Assembly (NCBI RefSeq): GCF_030269365.1
Contig: NZ_BSTF01000022.1
Span: forward strand, 62,001-126,000
Source of the DNA: Lentzea sp. NBRC 102530
Lineage (GTDB): Bacteria > Actinomycetota > Actinomycetes > Mycobacteriales > Pseudonocardiaceae
Direction: 5' to 3'
Length of the DNA: 64,000 nucleotides
A program made the translations under genes and the position numbers. The notes under the pieces are model-generated. The model did not search any database, was not told the DNA's origin, and saw nothing but the letters and a program-made list of their open reading frames with translations. Below, piece after piece: positions 36,691 through 44,705 of this stretch. How positions within the stretch are numbered: position 1 is the first letter of the stretch; each line of letters opens with the position of its first letter.

Positions 36691-37033
36691 TCTCCGATAC
36701 ATCGGATATCAGTTCTCCCCCGCTGATGACCACGAACGCTTCCAGCACCTCGACCAACCGGTCGGTGAGCGGGACGTCCAGCTCGGCGGGCACCCGGTCG
36801 CCGGCGACGACGACGTCGGGCACCAGCTCGCCCGCGAGCAGGTACGACCACACGAGCGGCGACCCGGTCATGCCCACCCGCGCCGCCACGTACTCCTGGA
36901 ACCCCGCCAGCGGCACCCCGTCGTGCGCCTGGTCGAAGCCGACGACGAACGCGACGGCGCTCGCGTAGCGGTCGTCCGGCAGGTACATCCGGCGCCGGTG
37001 CCGCAGGTGGAAGCACAGTTCAGGCAGGTCCAT
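36635..37033 (-). CDS. Hypothetical protein with tail encoded by a repeat element
   Basis: 132 residues that I do not recognise. The N-terminal 100 residues look like a folded soluble domain (FCEL-free; MYLPDDRYASAVAFVVGFDQA). ATG 37033 follows GAGGAAG. The last about 25 codons (LISDVSEIR...) are read through the palindromic repeat at 36687-36712 and into the convergent VOC gene, so the ancestral stop was probably earlier and the repeat extended the protein. Confidence 0.6.
   Translation of the reverse strand: MDLPELCFHLRHRRRMYLPDDRYASAVAFVVGFDQAHDGVPLAGFQEYVAARVGMTGSPLVWSYLLAGELVPDVVVAGDRVPAELDVPLTDRLVEVLEAFVVISGGELISDVSEIRARRAERDRRSGRAPGS
36687..36712. repeat. Palindromic repeat, copy of the 15-bp motif
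   Basis: A 26-bp near-perfect palindrome (22 of 26 positions symmetric), centred on GATACATCGGATATC at 36696-36710. It begins at the VOC stop codon and encodes the tail of the convergent hypothetical gene. Confidence 0.75.
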
Positions 37034-37068
37034 CAGGCTTCCTCACCCCAGCGCGAGAAGCGGCGCGC

Positions 37069-37101
37069 TCCGCACCCGATACATCGGATATCGGGTGCGG
37101 A
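37069..37101 (-). terminator. Hairpin terminator built around the 15-bp motif
   Basis: TCCGCACCCGATA pairs perfectly with TATCGGGTGCGGA, 13 bp, loop CATCGGA. GATACATCGGATATC is at 37078-37092. It follows the DUF885 stop by 12 bp. Confidence 0.8.
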
Positions 37102-37113
37102 CCACCCGGTCGG

Positions 37114-38766
37114 TCAGAGAGCGGCGAGGCGTTCGCGCAGGGTGTCGAGGCCCATCGCGCCCATCTCCAGGGCTTCCTTGTGGAACACCTTGAGGTCGAA
37201 GTCGGCGCCCTTGCGGGTCCGCGCGTCCTCGCGGGCGGCGAGCCACAGGCGTTCGCCGATCTTGTACGACGGCGCCTGGCCCGGCCAGCCGAGGTAGCGG
37301 TCGATCTCGTCGTGGACGTGCGCCGCCTCGGAGAGGGTGCGGGTCAGCATGAACTCCAGGCCGAGCTCGGGCGTCCAGCGCTCGCCGGGGTGGAAGCCGG
37401 TGCCGGCCGGGATCTCGAGCTCCAGGTGCATGCCGATGTCGATGATGACGCGGGCCGCGCGGAACAGGTGCGCGTCGAGCATGCCGAGCAGGTCGCCGTC
37501 GTCACCGAGGTAGCCGAGCTCGCGCATGAGGCGTTCGGCGTAGAGGGCCCAGCCCTCGCCGTGGCCCGACACCCAGCACATGAGGCGCTGGAAGTCGTTC
37601 AGGGTCTCGGACTGGTACACCGCCGTGGCGCACTGGAGGTGATGGCCCGGCACGCCCTCGTGGTAGACCGTCGAGGTCTCGCGCCAGGTCGGGAACACCG
37701 ACTTGCCCTCGGCGATCGACCACCACATGCGGCCGGGACGGGAGAAGTCCGCGGTCGGCGGCGTGTAGTAGGCGCCCACGGCACCGCCGGGCGGGGCGAT
37801 CTTGCACTCGAGGTTCATCAGCGCGTCGGGCAGGTCGAAGTGCACGTCGCGCAGGTCGAGCAGGGCCTTGTCGGACAGCTCCTGCATCCAGTTGCGCAGG
37901 CCGTCCTGGCCGTGCACCTGGTAGCGGGGGTGCTCGTCGAGGTACTCGGCGGTCTCCTTGAGGGAGGCGCCCGGCTTGAGCCGCGCCGCGATCTCCTTCA
38001 TCTCGGCCTCGATGCCGAGGAACTCCTCCCAGCCCCACGCGTAGGCCTCGGCGAGGTCGAGGCGCGAGCCGGTGAAGTAGCGCGAGCCGAGGCGGTAGCG
38101 CTCCTCGCCGACGGCGTCCTTGGCCGGCGCCTGCGGGGCCAGCGTCGTGCGCAGGAACGCCGCGAAGTCGGAGTAGGCGGCGGCTGCGGCCTGTGCGCCC
38201 GCGTCGAGAGAGGTGCGGACGGCGCCGTCGACGTTCGCGGACGCGGCGAACGGGATGAAGAAGGTGGAGGCGAACGTGTCGCACTGCTTGGCGACCTGCG
38301 TGACCTGACGCAGCGCGGAGACGTTCCCACGGGAAGCGGCGTGCGAGAGAGAGGCGCGCAGACCGTCCAGTGCGGCGGGCACGGCGGCGAGGCGGCGGCC
38401 GATCGTGGCCCACTGCTCCGGGGTGTCGGTGGGCATCTGGTCGAAGATGTCGCGCACGGACTGGATCGGGCTCGCGATGACGTTCAGCGAGGACTCGGTC
38501 TCCCCGGCCTCGTACAGCTCGTGCTCCAGGCCGATCCGTTCGAGGAAGACGGCGCGGGCCGCCTCCTCGGAGGCATCCGCGGGCTGGGCGGCGGTGACGT
38601 CGGCGAGGGCGCGGGCGGCGAGGTCGTCGCGCGCGGCGTGCCCGTCCGGGGAGAGGTCCGTCAGCTGGTCGTCGGAGCCCGCGAAGCCCAGGCTCGTGGC
38701 CGTGATGGGGTCGAGCGCCACGAAGTCGCGGACGAATTTGTTGCTGATGTCGTGCACGGATGCCAT
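37114..38766 (-). CDS. DUF885 family protein (putative metallopeptidase)
   Basis: 550 residues of the DUF885 family. The metallopeptidase-like HEGxPGHHLQ (YHEGVPGHH, about 375-383) and downstream GEGWALYAERLM (about 405-416) are conserved and could form a zinc site. No signal peptide. The family is widespread in actinobacteria but poorly characterised. ATG 38766; the gene ends at a strong hairpin. Confidence 0.85.
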   Translation of the reverse strand: MASVHDISNKFVRDFVALDPITATSLGFAGSDDQLTDLSPDGHAARDDLAARALADVTAAQPADASEEAARAVFLERIGLEHELYEAGETESSLNVIASPIQSVRDIFDQMPTDTPEQWATIGRRLAAVPAALDGLRASLSHAASRGNVSALRQVTQVAKQCDTFASTFFIPFAASANVDGAVRTSLDAGAQAAAAAYSDFAAFLRTTLAPQAPAKDAVGEERYRLGSRYFTGSRLDLAEAYAWGWEEFLGIEAEMKEIAARLKPGASLKETAEYLDEHPRYQVHGQDGLRNWMQELSDKALLDLRDVHFDLPDALMNLECKIAPPGGAVGAYYTPPTADFSRPGRMWWSIAEGKSVFPTWRETSTVYHEGVPGHHLQCATAVYQSETLNDFQRLMCWVSGHGEGWALYAERLMRELGYLGDDGDLLGMLDAHLFRAARVIIDIGMHLELEIPAGTGFHPGERWTPELGLEFMLTRTLSEAAHVHDEIDRYLGWPGQAPSYKIGERLWLAAREDARTRKGADFDLKVFHKEALEMGAMGLDTLRERLAAL

Positions 38767-38865
38767 GTTTCGAGACGCTACCTCGCGCCCCTCGGCACCA
38801 AAAGGTAGTTAGTCAAGCTCACGACCTTCGGAGGGGACCTGCGTCGTTTGGACCACCCTGGCAGG

Positions 38866-39528
38866 ATGTCCGCCGTGCGTCGTTCCCGGGCACTGCTGCT
38901 GCCGGTCTTCTTGCTGCTCACCCTGTTTTCGCTGAGTGGCTGCGTGCGCGTGTACGCCGCCATGGCCGTGTCGGACGACGACCGCATCTCCGGCGAGATC
39001 GTCGCGGCCACCCCTCCGACACAGGACAACGATCCCGGCCCGCAGCTCAAGGTGCCGCCGGAGCTCGCGAGCCGGGTGACCACCAAGCCGTACCGGGTGG
39101 AGTCCTACGCCGGTACGCAGCTGTTCTTCAACGGGCTGTCGTTCGACGAGATGCGCACGCTGTCGACGGCCACCAGCTCGTCCAACAGCCGCTACAGCCT
39201 CAACTTCCGCCGGTCGGGTGATCTTGTCACGCTGTCGGGGTCGGTCGACCTGACGCAGGTCCCGGTGGAACGCGCGGACATCCAGGTCAAGGTCAGCTTC
39301 CCCGGCAAGATCGTGAACACCAACGGCCGAGAGGAGGAGAACAACACGATCGCGTGGTCTCCGAAGCCCGGTCAGGCCTCGATGCTCCAGGCGACCGTGC
39401 AGTACGCGGGCGAGAACTCCCAGTCGTTCTTCGGCTGGGCGCTGCTGGTCGCCGGGCTCACCGGCGGTGCCGCGCTGATCGTCGTCGTGCTCGCCCTCAT
39501 CGCGCACAAACGCAACGTCACGATCTAG
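38866..39528 (+). CDS. lppM: LppM-like lipoprotein (DUF3153)
   Basis: 220 residues. The signal peptide ends in a lipobox LSGC with Cys26 as the lipidation site. An external beta-rich domain (about 27-190) and a C-terminal membrane helix (about 193-213; LLVAGLTGGAALIVVVLALIA) follow. Homologous by layout to M. tuberculosis LppM (Rv2171), which starts the same gene order seen here. ATG 38866 versus GTG 38875 is not settled. Convergent with metF (10 bp apart). Confidence 0.82.
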   Translation: MSAVRRSRALLLPVFLLLTLFSLSGCVRVYAAMAVSDDDRISGEIVAATPPTQDNDPGPQLKVPPELASRVTTKPYRVESYAGTQLFFNGLSFDEMRTLSTATSSSNSRYSLNFRRSGDLVTLSGSVDLTQVPVERADIQVKVSFPGKIVNTNGREEENNTIAWSPKPGQASMLQATVQYAGENSQSFFGWALLVAGLTGGAALIVVVLALIAHKRNVTI

Positions 39529-39537
39529 GGCGACGAT

Positions 39538-40419
39538 CTAGGCGCGCGCCACCAGGCCCAGGCGCCCCAGCACTTCCTTCGTCGCCTTCGACCTGTTCAT
39601 CGTGTAGAAGTGCAGCGCCGGAACGCCTTCGTCGAGCAGCCGCTGGCACATCTCGGTCGCGATGTCGATGCCGGTCGCCCGGAACCCCGCGACGTCGTCG
39701 AGGTACGGCTCCAGCCGGCGCGCGACGTCGAGCGGCAGATCGGCACCGGACAGCTCCACGATCTTGGACAGCCCGCGCGGCGACAGCATCGGCATGATGC
39801 CCGGCAGGATCGCGGCGGTGCAGCCCGCGTCCGCCACCCGGTCGCGCAGCCGCAGGAACGGCTCCGGCGCGTGGAACAGCTGGGCCACCGCGTAGTCCGC
39901 GCCCGCGTTGAGCTTGCGCAGCAGGAACTTCAGGTCGGTGTCGAGGTCGGCCGAGCGCGGGTGCCCGTACGGGAACGCCGCCACGCCCACGCAGAAGTCG
40001 CCGAGCTCGCGCACGAGCGACACGAGTTCGTCGGCGTAGTTCAGGCCCTCCGGGTGCGCGACCCACTCGCCCATCGGGTCGCCGGGAGGGTCGCCGCGCA
40101 GCGCGAGGACGTTGCGCACGCCGATCGCCGCGTACCAGCCGATGACGTTGCGCAGTTCGGCCACCGAGTGGTCGACGGCGGTGAGGTGCGCGACGGGCAG
40201 CAGCGTCGTCTCCTGCGCGATGCGGCCGGTGGCGCGGATCGTGCGGTCGCGCCGGGACCCGCCGGCGCCGTAGGTGATCGACACGAACGCCGGGTCGAGG
40301 CCCTCGAGCTCGCGGACGGCCTTCCAGAGGACCTTCTCGTCCTCCGCGTCTCGCGGCGGGAGGAACTCCACCGAGAACTTGGGAGACTCCCCCTGGAGCC
40401 GTTCCACCACCGACGTCAT
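39538..40419 (-). CDS. metF: Methylenetetrahydrofolate reductase
   Basis: 293 residues of the FAD-dependent MetF family, reducing 5,10-methylene-THF to 5-methyl-THF. FSVEFLPPRD near the start holds the catalytic Glu; YGAGGSRRDRT and LALRGDPPG are typical. It corresponds to Rv2172c in the shared gene order. ATG 40419 is preceded by GGAG. Divergent from ids, with a 14-bp palindrome between. Confidence 0.9.
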   Translation of the reverse strand: MTSVVERLQGESPKFSVEFLPPRDAEDEKVLWKAVRELEGLDPAFVSITYGAGGSRRDRTIRATGRIAQETTLLPVAHLTAVDHSVAELRNVIGWYAAIGVRNVLALRGDPPGDPMGEWVAHPEGLNYADELVSLVRELGDFCVGVAAFPYGHPRSADLDTDLKFLLRKLNAGADYAVAQLFHAPEPFLRLRDRVADAGCTAAILPGIMPMLSPRGLSKIVELSGADLPLDVARRLEPYLDDVAGFRATGIDIATEMCQRLLDEGVPALHFYTMNRSKATKEVLGRLGLVARA

Positions 40420-40492
40420 GGCTCCAACCCTAGTGGGTCTTCCGGTGGGTGAGACACCAGCTCACCATGTGGTACGCGGCCCCGACATGCGC

Positions 40493-40506
40493 GTGTCCCG
40501 GGACAC
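40493..40506. promoter_or_regulatory. Palindromic operator candidate between metF and ids
   Basis: GTGTCCCGGGACAC is a perfect 14-bp palindrome; a further half-site GTGTCCCA lies at 40523-40530. Positioned to control either divergent gene. The binding protein is unknown. Confidence 0.5.
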
Positions 40507-40543
40507 AGCGGACCATGGACGTGTGTCCCACCACCCGATCGGC

Positions 40544-41605
40544 ATGACCGATAAGGACAGGGCTCTGCCCGCACGCGTCGAACAAGCGTTGACCACGTAC
40601 CTGGCCTCCCGGCGAGCGTCCGGCGAGGCGATGGACCCGAGCTTCGCGAGCGCCGTCGACGCGCTCTCCGACTTCGTGCTGGGCGGGGGCAAGCGCATCC
40701 GCCCGACCTACGCGTGGTGGGGCTGGCGCGCGGCCGGGGGCGACCCCGACGGCGAACTCGCGGCCGAGGTGCTCACGGCGGTCAGCTCGCTGGAGCTGAT
40801 CCAGGCGTGCGCGTTGATCCACGACGACCTGATGGACGCCTCGTCGGTGCGCCGGGGAAAGCCGACCGTGCACATCGCGTTCGGCGCGCGGCACCGCGAG
40901 CAGGGCTGGCTCGGGTCGTCGGAACGCTTCGGCATGTCCGCGGCCGTGCTGATCGGTGACGTCGCGCTGGCGTGGGCGGACGACATGCTCTTCGCCGCCG
41001 GACTGCCGGCCGACGTGCTGCGCCGGATGAGCGAGCCGTGGCGGGACATGCGCACGGAGATGCTCGCGGGCCAGTACCTCGACGTGCTGACGCAGGCCAC
41101 GGGCGACTCCTCCCCCGACGCCGCGCTGCGCATCGACCGGCTCAAGACGGCGGCGTACACCGTCGAACGGCCGCTGCACATGGGCGCGGCGATGGCGGGC
41201 GGCTCGCCGGAGCTGATCGACGGCCTGCGGGCGTTCGGCGCGGACATCGGCGTCGCGTTCCAGCTGCGCGACGACCTGCTCGGCGTGTTCGGCGACCCCG
41301 AGGTCACCGGCAAGCCCGCGGGCGACGACCTCGCCGAGGGCAAGCGCACGCTGCTCGTGGCCCTGGGCATGCAGTTCGGTGCCGATGTGTTGGATATCGC
41401 TCTAGGCAAGCCCGACCTCGACCTGGAGACCGTCGAGGAGGTCCGCCGCGCGCTCGTCGACGTCGGCGCCGTCGACGCCGTCGAGGAGCGCATCGAGGAG
41501 CTGACGAAGAGCGCGCTGGCCGCCCTCGACGACGCCCCCGTCGCCGAACCGGCCGCGACCAAGCTCGCGGACCTCGCGATCAGCTCGACGAAGCGGGCCT
41601 TCTGA
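40544..41605 (+). CDS. idsA: Polyprenyl diphosphate synthase (IdsA-like)
   Basis: About 353 residues, an all-trans prenyltransferase extending allylic diphosphates with IPP, probably to C15-C20. The first Asp-rich motif DDLMD and the second DDLLG are visible, with the conserved GKRIRP. ATG 40544 is a conservative choice; ATG 40486 or GTG 40523 are also possible and would include the palindrome. Matches idsA2 (Rv2173) by position and precedes mptA and a phytoene synthase gene. Confidence 0.9.
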   Translation: MTDKDRALPARVEQALTTYLASRRASGEAMDPSFASAVDALSDFVLGGGKRIRPTYAWWGWRAAGGDPDGELAAEVLTAVSSLELIQACALIHDDLMDASSVRRGKPTVHIAFGARHREQGWLGSSERFGMSAAVLIGDVALAWADDMLFAAGLPADVLRRMSEPWRDMRTEMLAGQYLDVLTQATGDSSPDAALRIDRLKTAAYTVERPLHMGAAMAGGSPELIDGLRAFGADIGVAFQLRDDLLGVFGDPEVTGKPAGDDLAEGKRTLLVALGMQFGADVLDIALGKPDLDLETVEEVRRALVDVGAVDAVEERIEELTKSALAALDDAPVAEPAATKLADLAISSTKRAF

Positions 41606-41708
41606 AGTCGATCTTGAGGGCTCTTTCCTGAGAGTTGGTTAACTGCTCGTGACCGTGTGGGCTGTTGCCTGCTGATGCTTCCGCGCGTTGTGCAACGATG
41701 TTCGGGCG

Positions 41709-43223
41709 ATGGCAGCAACCCCGTCCCTCCCCCGCACGAGCTCCGAGGCGTCTCCACAGGAGCTTGATCCAGTCGTGCGCACGAACACCTACGCCATCCC
41801 CATCCGCACGACCATGCTGGGCCTGCTGGGCGTGGCGCTGATCGCGCTCGGGGGCATGGGTGCCGGCGCGATCCTGGAGCGCGACCCGCTGCTCGCCCAG
41901 GTGGGGCTGAGCTGGCTGCGCTACGGCCACGGCCGCGACCTCGCGAGCATGGTCCTGTACCTCGGGCTCGGCCTCGTCATCTGGGCGTGGATCCGGCTCG
42001 GCCGCCTCGTGCGGTGGGGTGAGATCGGCGACTTCGCGGTGCTGGTCGCGGTGACGGTCTGGACGTTGCCGCTGCTGTTCGCGCCGCCGCTGTTCAGCAA
42101 GGACATCTACAGCTACCTGGCCCAGGGGCAACTCGCGCTGAGCGGGTACGACCCGTACACGGTCGGGCCCGCGGTCCTGCAGAGCACGCTCTCCGAGAAC
42201 GTCAGCTGGGTGTGGCAGCACACGCCGGCTCCGTACGGGCCGTTGTTCATCCTGGTCGCCAAGGCGATCGTGTGGATCACGGACGCGAGCGTCATCCTCG
42301 GCGTCGTCGCCATGCGGTTCTCGCTCGCGGGCGGCCTCGTGCTGCTGTGCTGGGCGCTGCCGGGCCTGAGCAGGCACCTGGGCGGCAAGTCGGCGATCGC
42401 GCTGTGGCTGGTCGCGGCGAACCCGCTGGTGCTGATCCACCTGATCGGCGGCGCGCACAACGACCTGCTGATGATCGGGCTGATGGCGGCCGGTGTGCTG
42501 CTCGTGCTCGACCGGAGGCACGTGCTGGGGTTCGTGCTGCTCGCGCTCGCGTTCTCGGTCAAGGCGACGGCGGTCGTGATCGTGCCGTTCCTCGTCTGGA
42601 TCTGGGCGGCGCGGCTCGACGGCGACAAGAAGACCCAGTTCCGCAAGGCGCTGGTGCCCGGCCTCGTCGCGTTCCTCGGGACGTTCGCGGTGTGCACGGC
42701 GATCGCCGGGGTGAGCCTCGGCTGGATCCCGGCGCTGCGCAGCTCGTCGATGATCATCAACTGGCTGTCGCTGCCGAGCGCGGTCGGCGACTTCGTGCGC
42801 ATGGTCGTCAACTGGTTCGTCTACGTCGACGGCGGCATCTTCCTCGGCGTCGCGCGCGGCATCGGGTCCGTGGTGCTGGTGTGGATCGCCTACACGCAGT
42901 GGTGGGCGTCGCGGGACGGCGAGGTGCGCGACGCGATCCGGCGGGGCGCGCTGACGATGCTGGCCGTGGCGCTGCTGTCGCCGGCGACGCTGCCCTGGTA
43001 CTTCAGCTGGCCGCTGGCACTGGCCGCCGGGTTCGCCTGGACGACGGGCGCGCTGGTCACCGTGGTGGTGGCGTCGCTGTTCCTGATGCTGGTGACGTTC
43101 CCGAACGGCGACACGGCCCTGTACTCGTGGGGCTACCTGTTCTTCGCGCTGGTGGTGTCGGGTGTCGCGGCGCGGTCGCTGGTGAAGCCGGACCCGTTCG
43201 GCCTGTCCACCCGTTACGAATGA
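41709..43223 (+). CDS. mptA: Alpha-1,6-mannosyltransferase MptA-like
   Basis: 504 residues, polytopic, of the GT-C polyprenyl-phosphomannose-dependent family. The first periplasmic loop carries FSKDIYSYLAQGQLALSGYDPY near residue 130, the place of the catalytic acid. In mycobacteria MptA extends the lipomannan/lipoarabinomannan mannan core (Rv2174). ATG 41709 was chosen; a TTG lies 21 nt earlier. A CGTTGTGCAACG palindrome lies 12 bp upstream. It overlaps crtB (ATGA). Confidence 0.88.
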   Translation: MAATPSLPRTSSEASPQELDPVVRTNTYAIPIRTTMLGLLGVALIALGGMGAGAILERDPLLAQVGLSWLRYGHGRDLASMVLYLGLGLVIWAWIRLGRLVRWGEIGDFAVLVAVTVWTLPLLFAPPLFSKDIYSYLAQGQLALSGYDPYTVGPAVLQSTLSENVSWVWQHTPAPYGPLFILVAKAIVWITDASVILGVVAMRFSLAGGLVLLCWALPGLSRHLGGKSAIALWLVAANPLVLIHLIGGAHNDLLMIGLMAAGVLLVLDRRHVLGFVLLALAFSVKATAVVIVPFLVWIWAARLDGDKKTQFRKALVPGLVAFLGTFAVCTAIAGVSLGWIPALRSSSMIINWLSLPSAVGDFVRMVVNWFVYVDGGIFLGVARGIGSVVLVWIAYTQWWASRDGEVRDAIRRGALTMLAVALLSPATLPWYFSWPLALAAGFAWTTGALVTVVVASLFLMLVTFPNGDTALYSWGYLFFALVVSGVAARSLVKPDPFGLSTRYE

Positions 43224-44140
43224 GCCCCGCGACAGCAGGCCTGGCGTCGGACTACGCCGCGTGCCGCCGGGTGAACGCGCGGTACGGCAAGACGTTCTTC
43301 CTGGCCACGACGCTGCTGCGGCCCGAGCAGCGGCCCGCCGTGCACGCGCTCTACGCGTTCGCGCGCTGGGCCGACGAGATCGTCGACGCCGCCGGGGTCG
43401 AGGACCGCGCGGGCGAACTCGACCGCCTCGAACGTCTTCTGGACAGTGGTCTCACCAGCGGGGAACCGTCGAACCCGGTCCTGAACGCGCTCGCCGACAC
43501 GATGCGCCGCTACGACATCGACCGGTCGCTGTTCACCGACTTCCTCACGTCCATGCGGATGGACCTCGACGTGACGGAGTACGCCGACCTCGACGCGCTC
43601 GGCGTGTACGTGCACGGCTCGGCGGAGGTCATCGGCCTGCAGATGCTGCCCGTGCTCGGCACCGTCGTGCCGCGCGAGGAGGCCGCCCCGCACGCGGCGC
43701 GGCTCGGGGTGGCGTTCCAGCTGACGAACTTCCTGCGCGACGTCGGCGAGGACCTCGACCGCGGTCGTGTCTACCTGCCGCAGGACGTCCTCGCCGCGCA
43801 CGGCGTCGACCTCGACCTGCTGCGGTGGGTTCGACGAACTCGTCGCGCGGACGAGCGGGTGCGCAACGCGCTCGACGACCTCGTCGCGCACTCGTATGCG
43901 ATATATCAGTCGGCGGAGCCGGGCATCGGGATGCTGACGCCGTCGTCGCGGCCGTGCGTGCGGACCGCGTTCACGCTGTACCGCGACATCCTCGGGCTCG
44001 TCGGCTGCGAAGTGCTGTGGCGGCGCGTGGCCGTGCCGCGGTGGCGGCGGCTGGCCGTGGCGGTGCCCGGTGCGGGCCGCGCCCTCCTCGCCCGCGCGCC
44101 CCTCGCACGTGCGTCCCGAGCCCGTGTGACGCAGCGGTGA
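43220..44140 (+). CDS. crtB: Phytoene/squalene synthase family protein
   Basis: 306 residues. Head-to-head condensation of prenyl diphosphates. Both Asp-rich motifs are visible: DEIVD near 50 and DVGED near 175 in NFLRDVGEDLDRGRVY. Length and sequence fit bacterial CrtB. No desaturase (crtI) is nearby, so the final product is unknown. ATG 43220 overlaps the mptA stop. This gene is not in the mycobacterial version of the block. A GATATATCAG partial motif lies inside it. Confidence 0.85.
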   Translation: MSPATAGLASDYAACRRVNARYGKTFFLATTLLRPEQRPAVHALYAFARWADEIVDAAGVEDRAGELDRLERLLDSGLTSGEPSNPVLNALADTMRRYDIDRSLFTDFLTSMRMDLDVTEYADLDALGVYVHGSAEVIGLQMLPVLGTVVPREEAAPHAARLGVAFQLTNFLRDVGEDLDRGRVYLPQDVLAAHGVDLDLLRWVRRTRRADERVRNALDDLVAHSYAIYQSAEPGIGMLTPSSRPCVRTAFTLYRDILGLVGCEVLWRRVAVPRWRRLAVAVPGAGRALLARAPLARASRARVTQR

Positions 44141-44174
44141 GGCCTGCTTTAGCCGCAACGGCCTCCGGATACGC

Positions 44175-44227
44175 ACACGGCGGCCCCAGGCGTCTCCCGT
44201 CTGCGGAGACGCCCGGAACCGCCGTGT
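44175..44227. terminator. Nested double-stem bidirectional terminator
   Basis: Outer stem ACACGGCGG/CCGCCGTGT and inner stem GGCGTCTCC/GGAGACGCC (loop 7 nt) sit between convergent crtB and the Rv2175c-like gene. Confidence 0.78.
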
Positions 44228-44235
44228 CGGCTGTC

Positions 44236-44604
44236 CTAGAAGCCCATGGACTGCGCGCGGCGCTTTACCTCGCGCCCACGGTCTCCGCGCAATGCTTCGA
44301 TCGGAGTGCCAGGGAGGCTCTCGTCCTCCGTGAAGAGCCAGCGCAGGATCTCGGCCGTGGAGAAGTTCTGGTCGCGCAGCACCGTGATGGTGCCGGGCAG
44401 ACCCTTGACCACGGCTCCTCCGGCGGCGAGGAACGCCGCCGGGATGACGAGAACGCCGGCGCGCCGCTCGGCGAGCAGCTGCCCGTCGCGCAGCAGTTGG
44501 TGGACCCGGGTGACCGGAAGCCCCATTCGGTCGGCGACCTCCGGGAGGTCGAGAACCTCCAGGTCGGCAGCCAGTACATCCGCAGCGGCAGGAATCGCAC
44601 TCAC
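44236..44604 (-). CDS. Rv2175c-like DNA-binding protein
   Basis: 122 residues from GTG 44604. A winged helix-turn-helix-like fold (LPEVADRMGLPVTRVHQLLRDGQLLAERRAGVLVIPAAF near 17-57) is followed by a C-terminal helical region. It corresponds to M. tuberculosis Rv2175c, a DNA-binding substrate of PknL, and is divergent from pknL here also. In-frame starts exist upstream (GTG 44613, ATG 44659), so the N terminus is uncertain. Confidence 0.8.
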   Translation of the reverse strand: MSAIPAAADVLAADLEVLDLPEVADRMGLPVTRVHQLLRDGQLLAERRAGVLVIPAAFLAAGGAVVKGLPGTITVLRDQNFSTAEILRWLFTEDESLPGTPIEALRGDRGREVKRRAQSMGF

Positions 44605-44705
44605 GGGGGTCACAATGCCATAACCGAACTGGGAACGCCCTTCCGCCAACCGGGTCATCCTGAGCTTTACCATCTCGCACTGTGGAGAGGTCGGTTTCGA
44701 ACGTG

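Noticed and set aside
43900..43907. GATATATC inside crtB as another copy of the 15-bp motif
   Set aside because: Only the first half matches and it lies in coding sequence; counted as a partial resemblance only.
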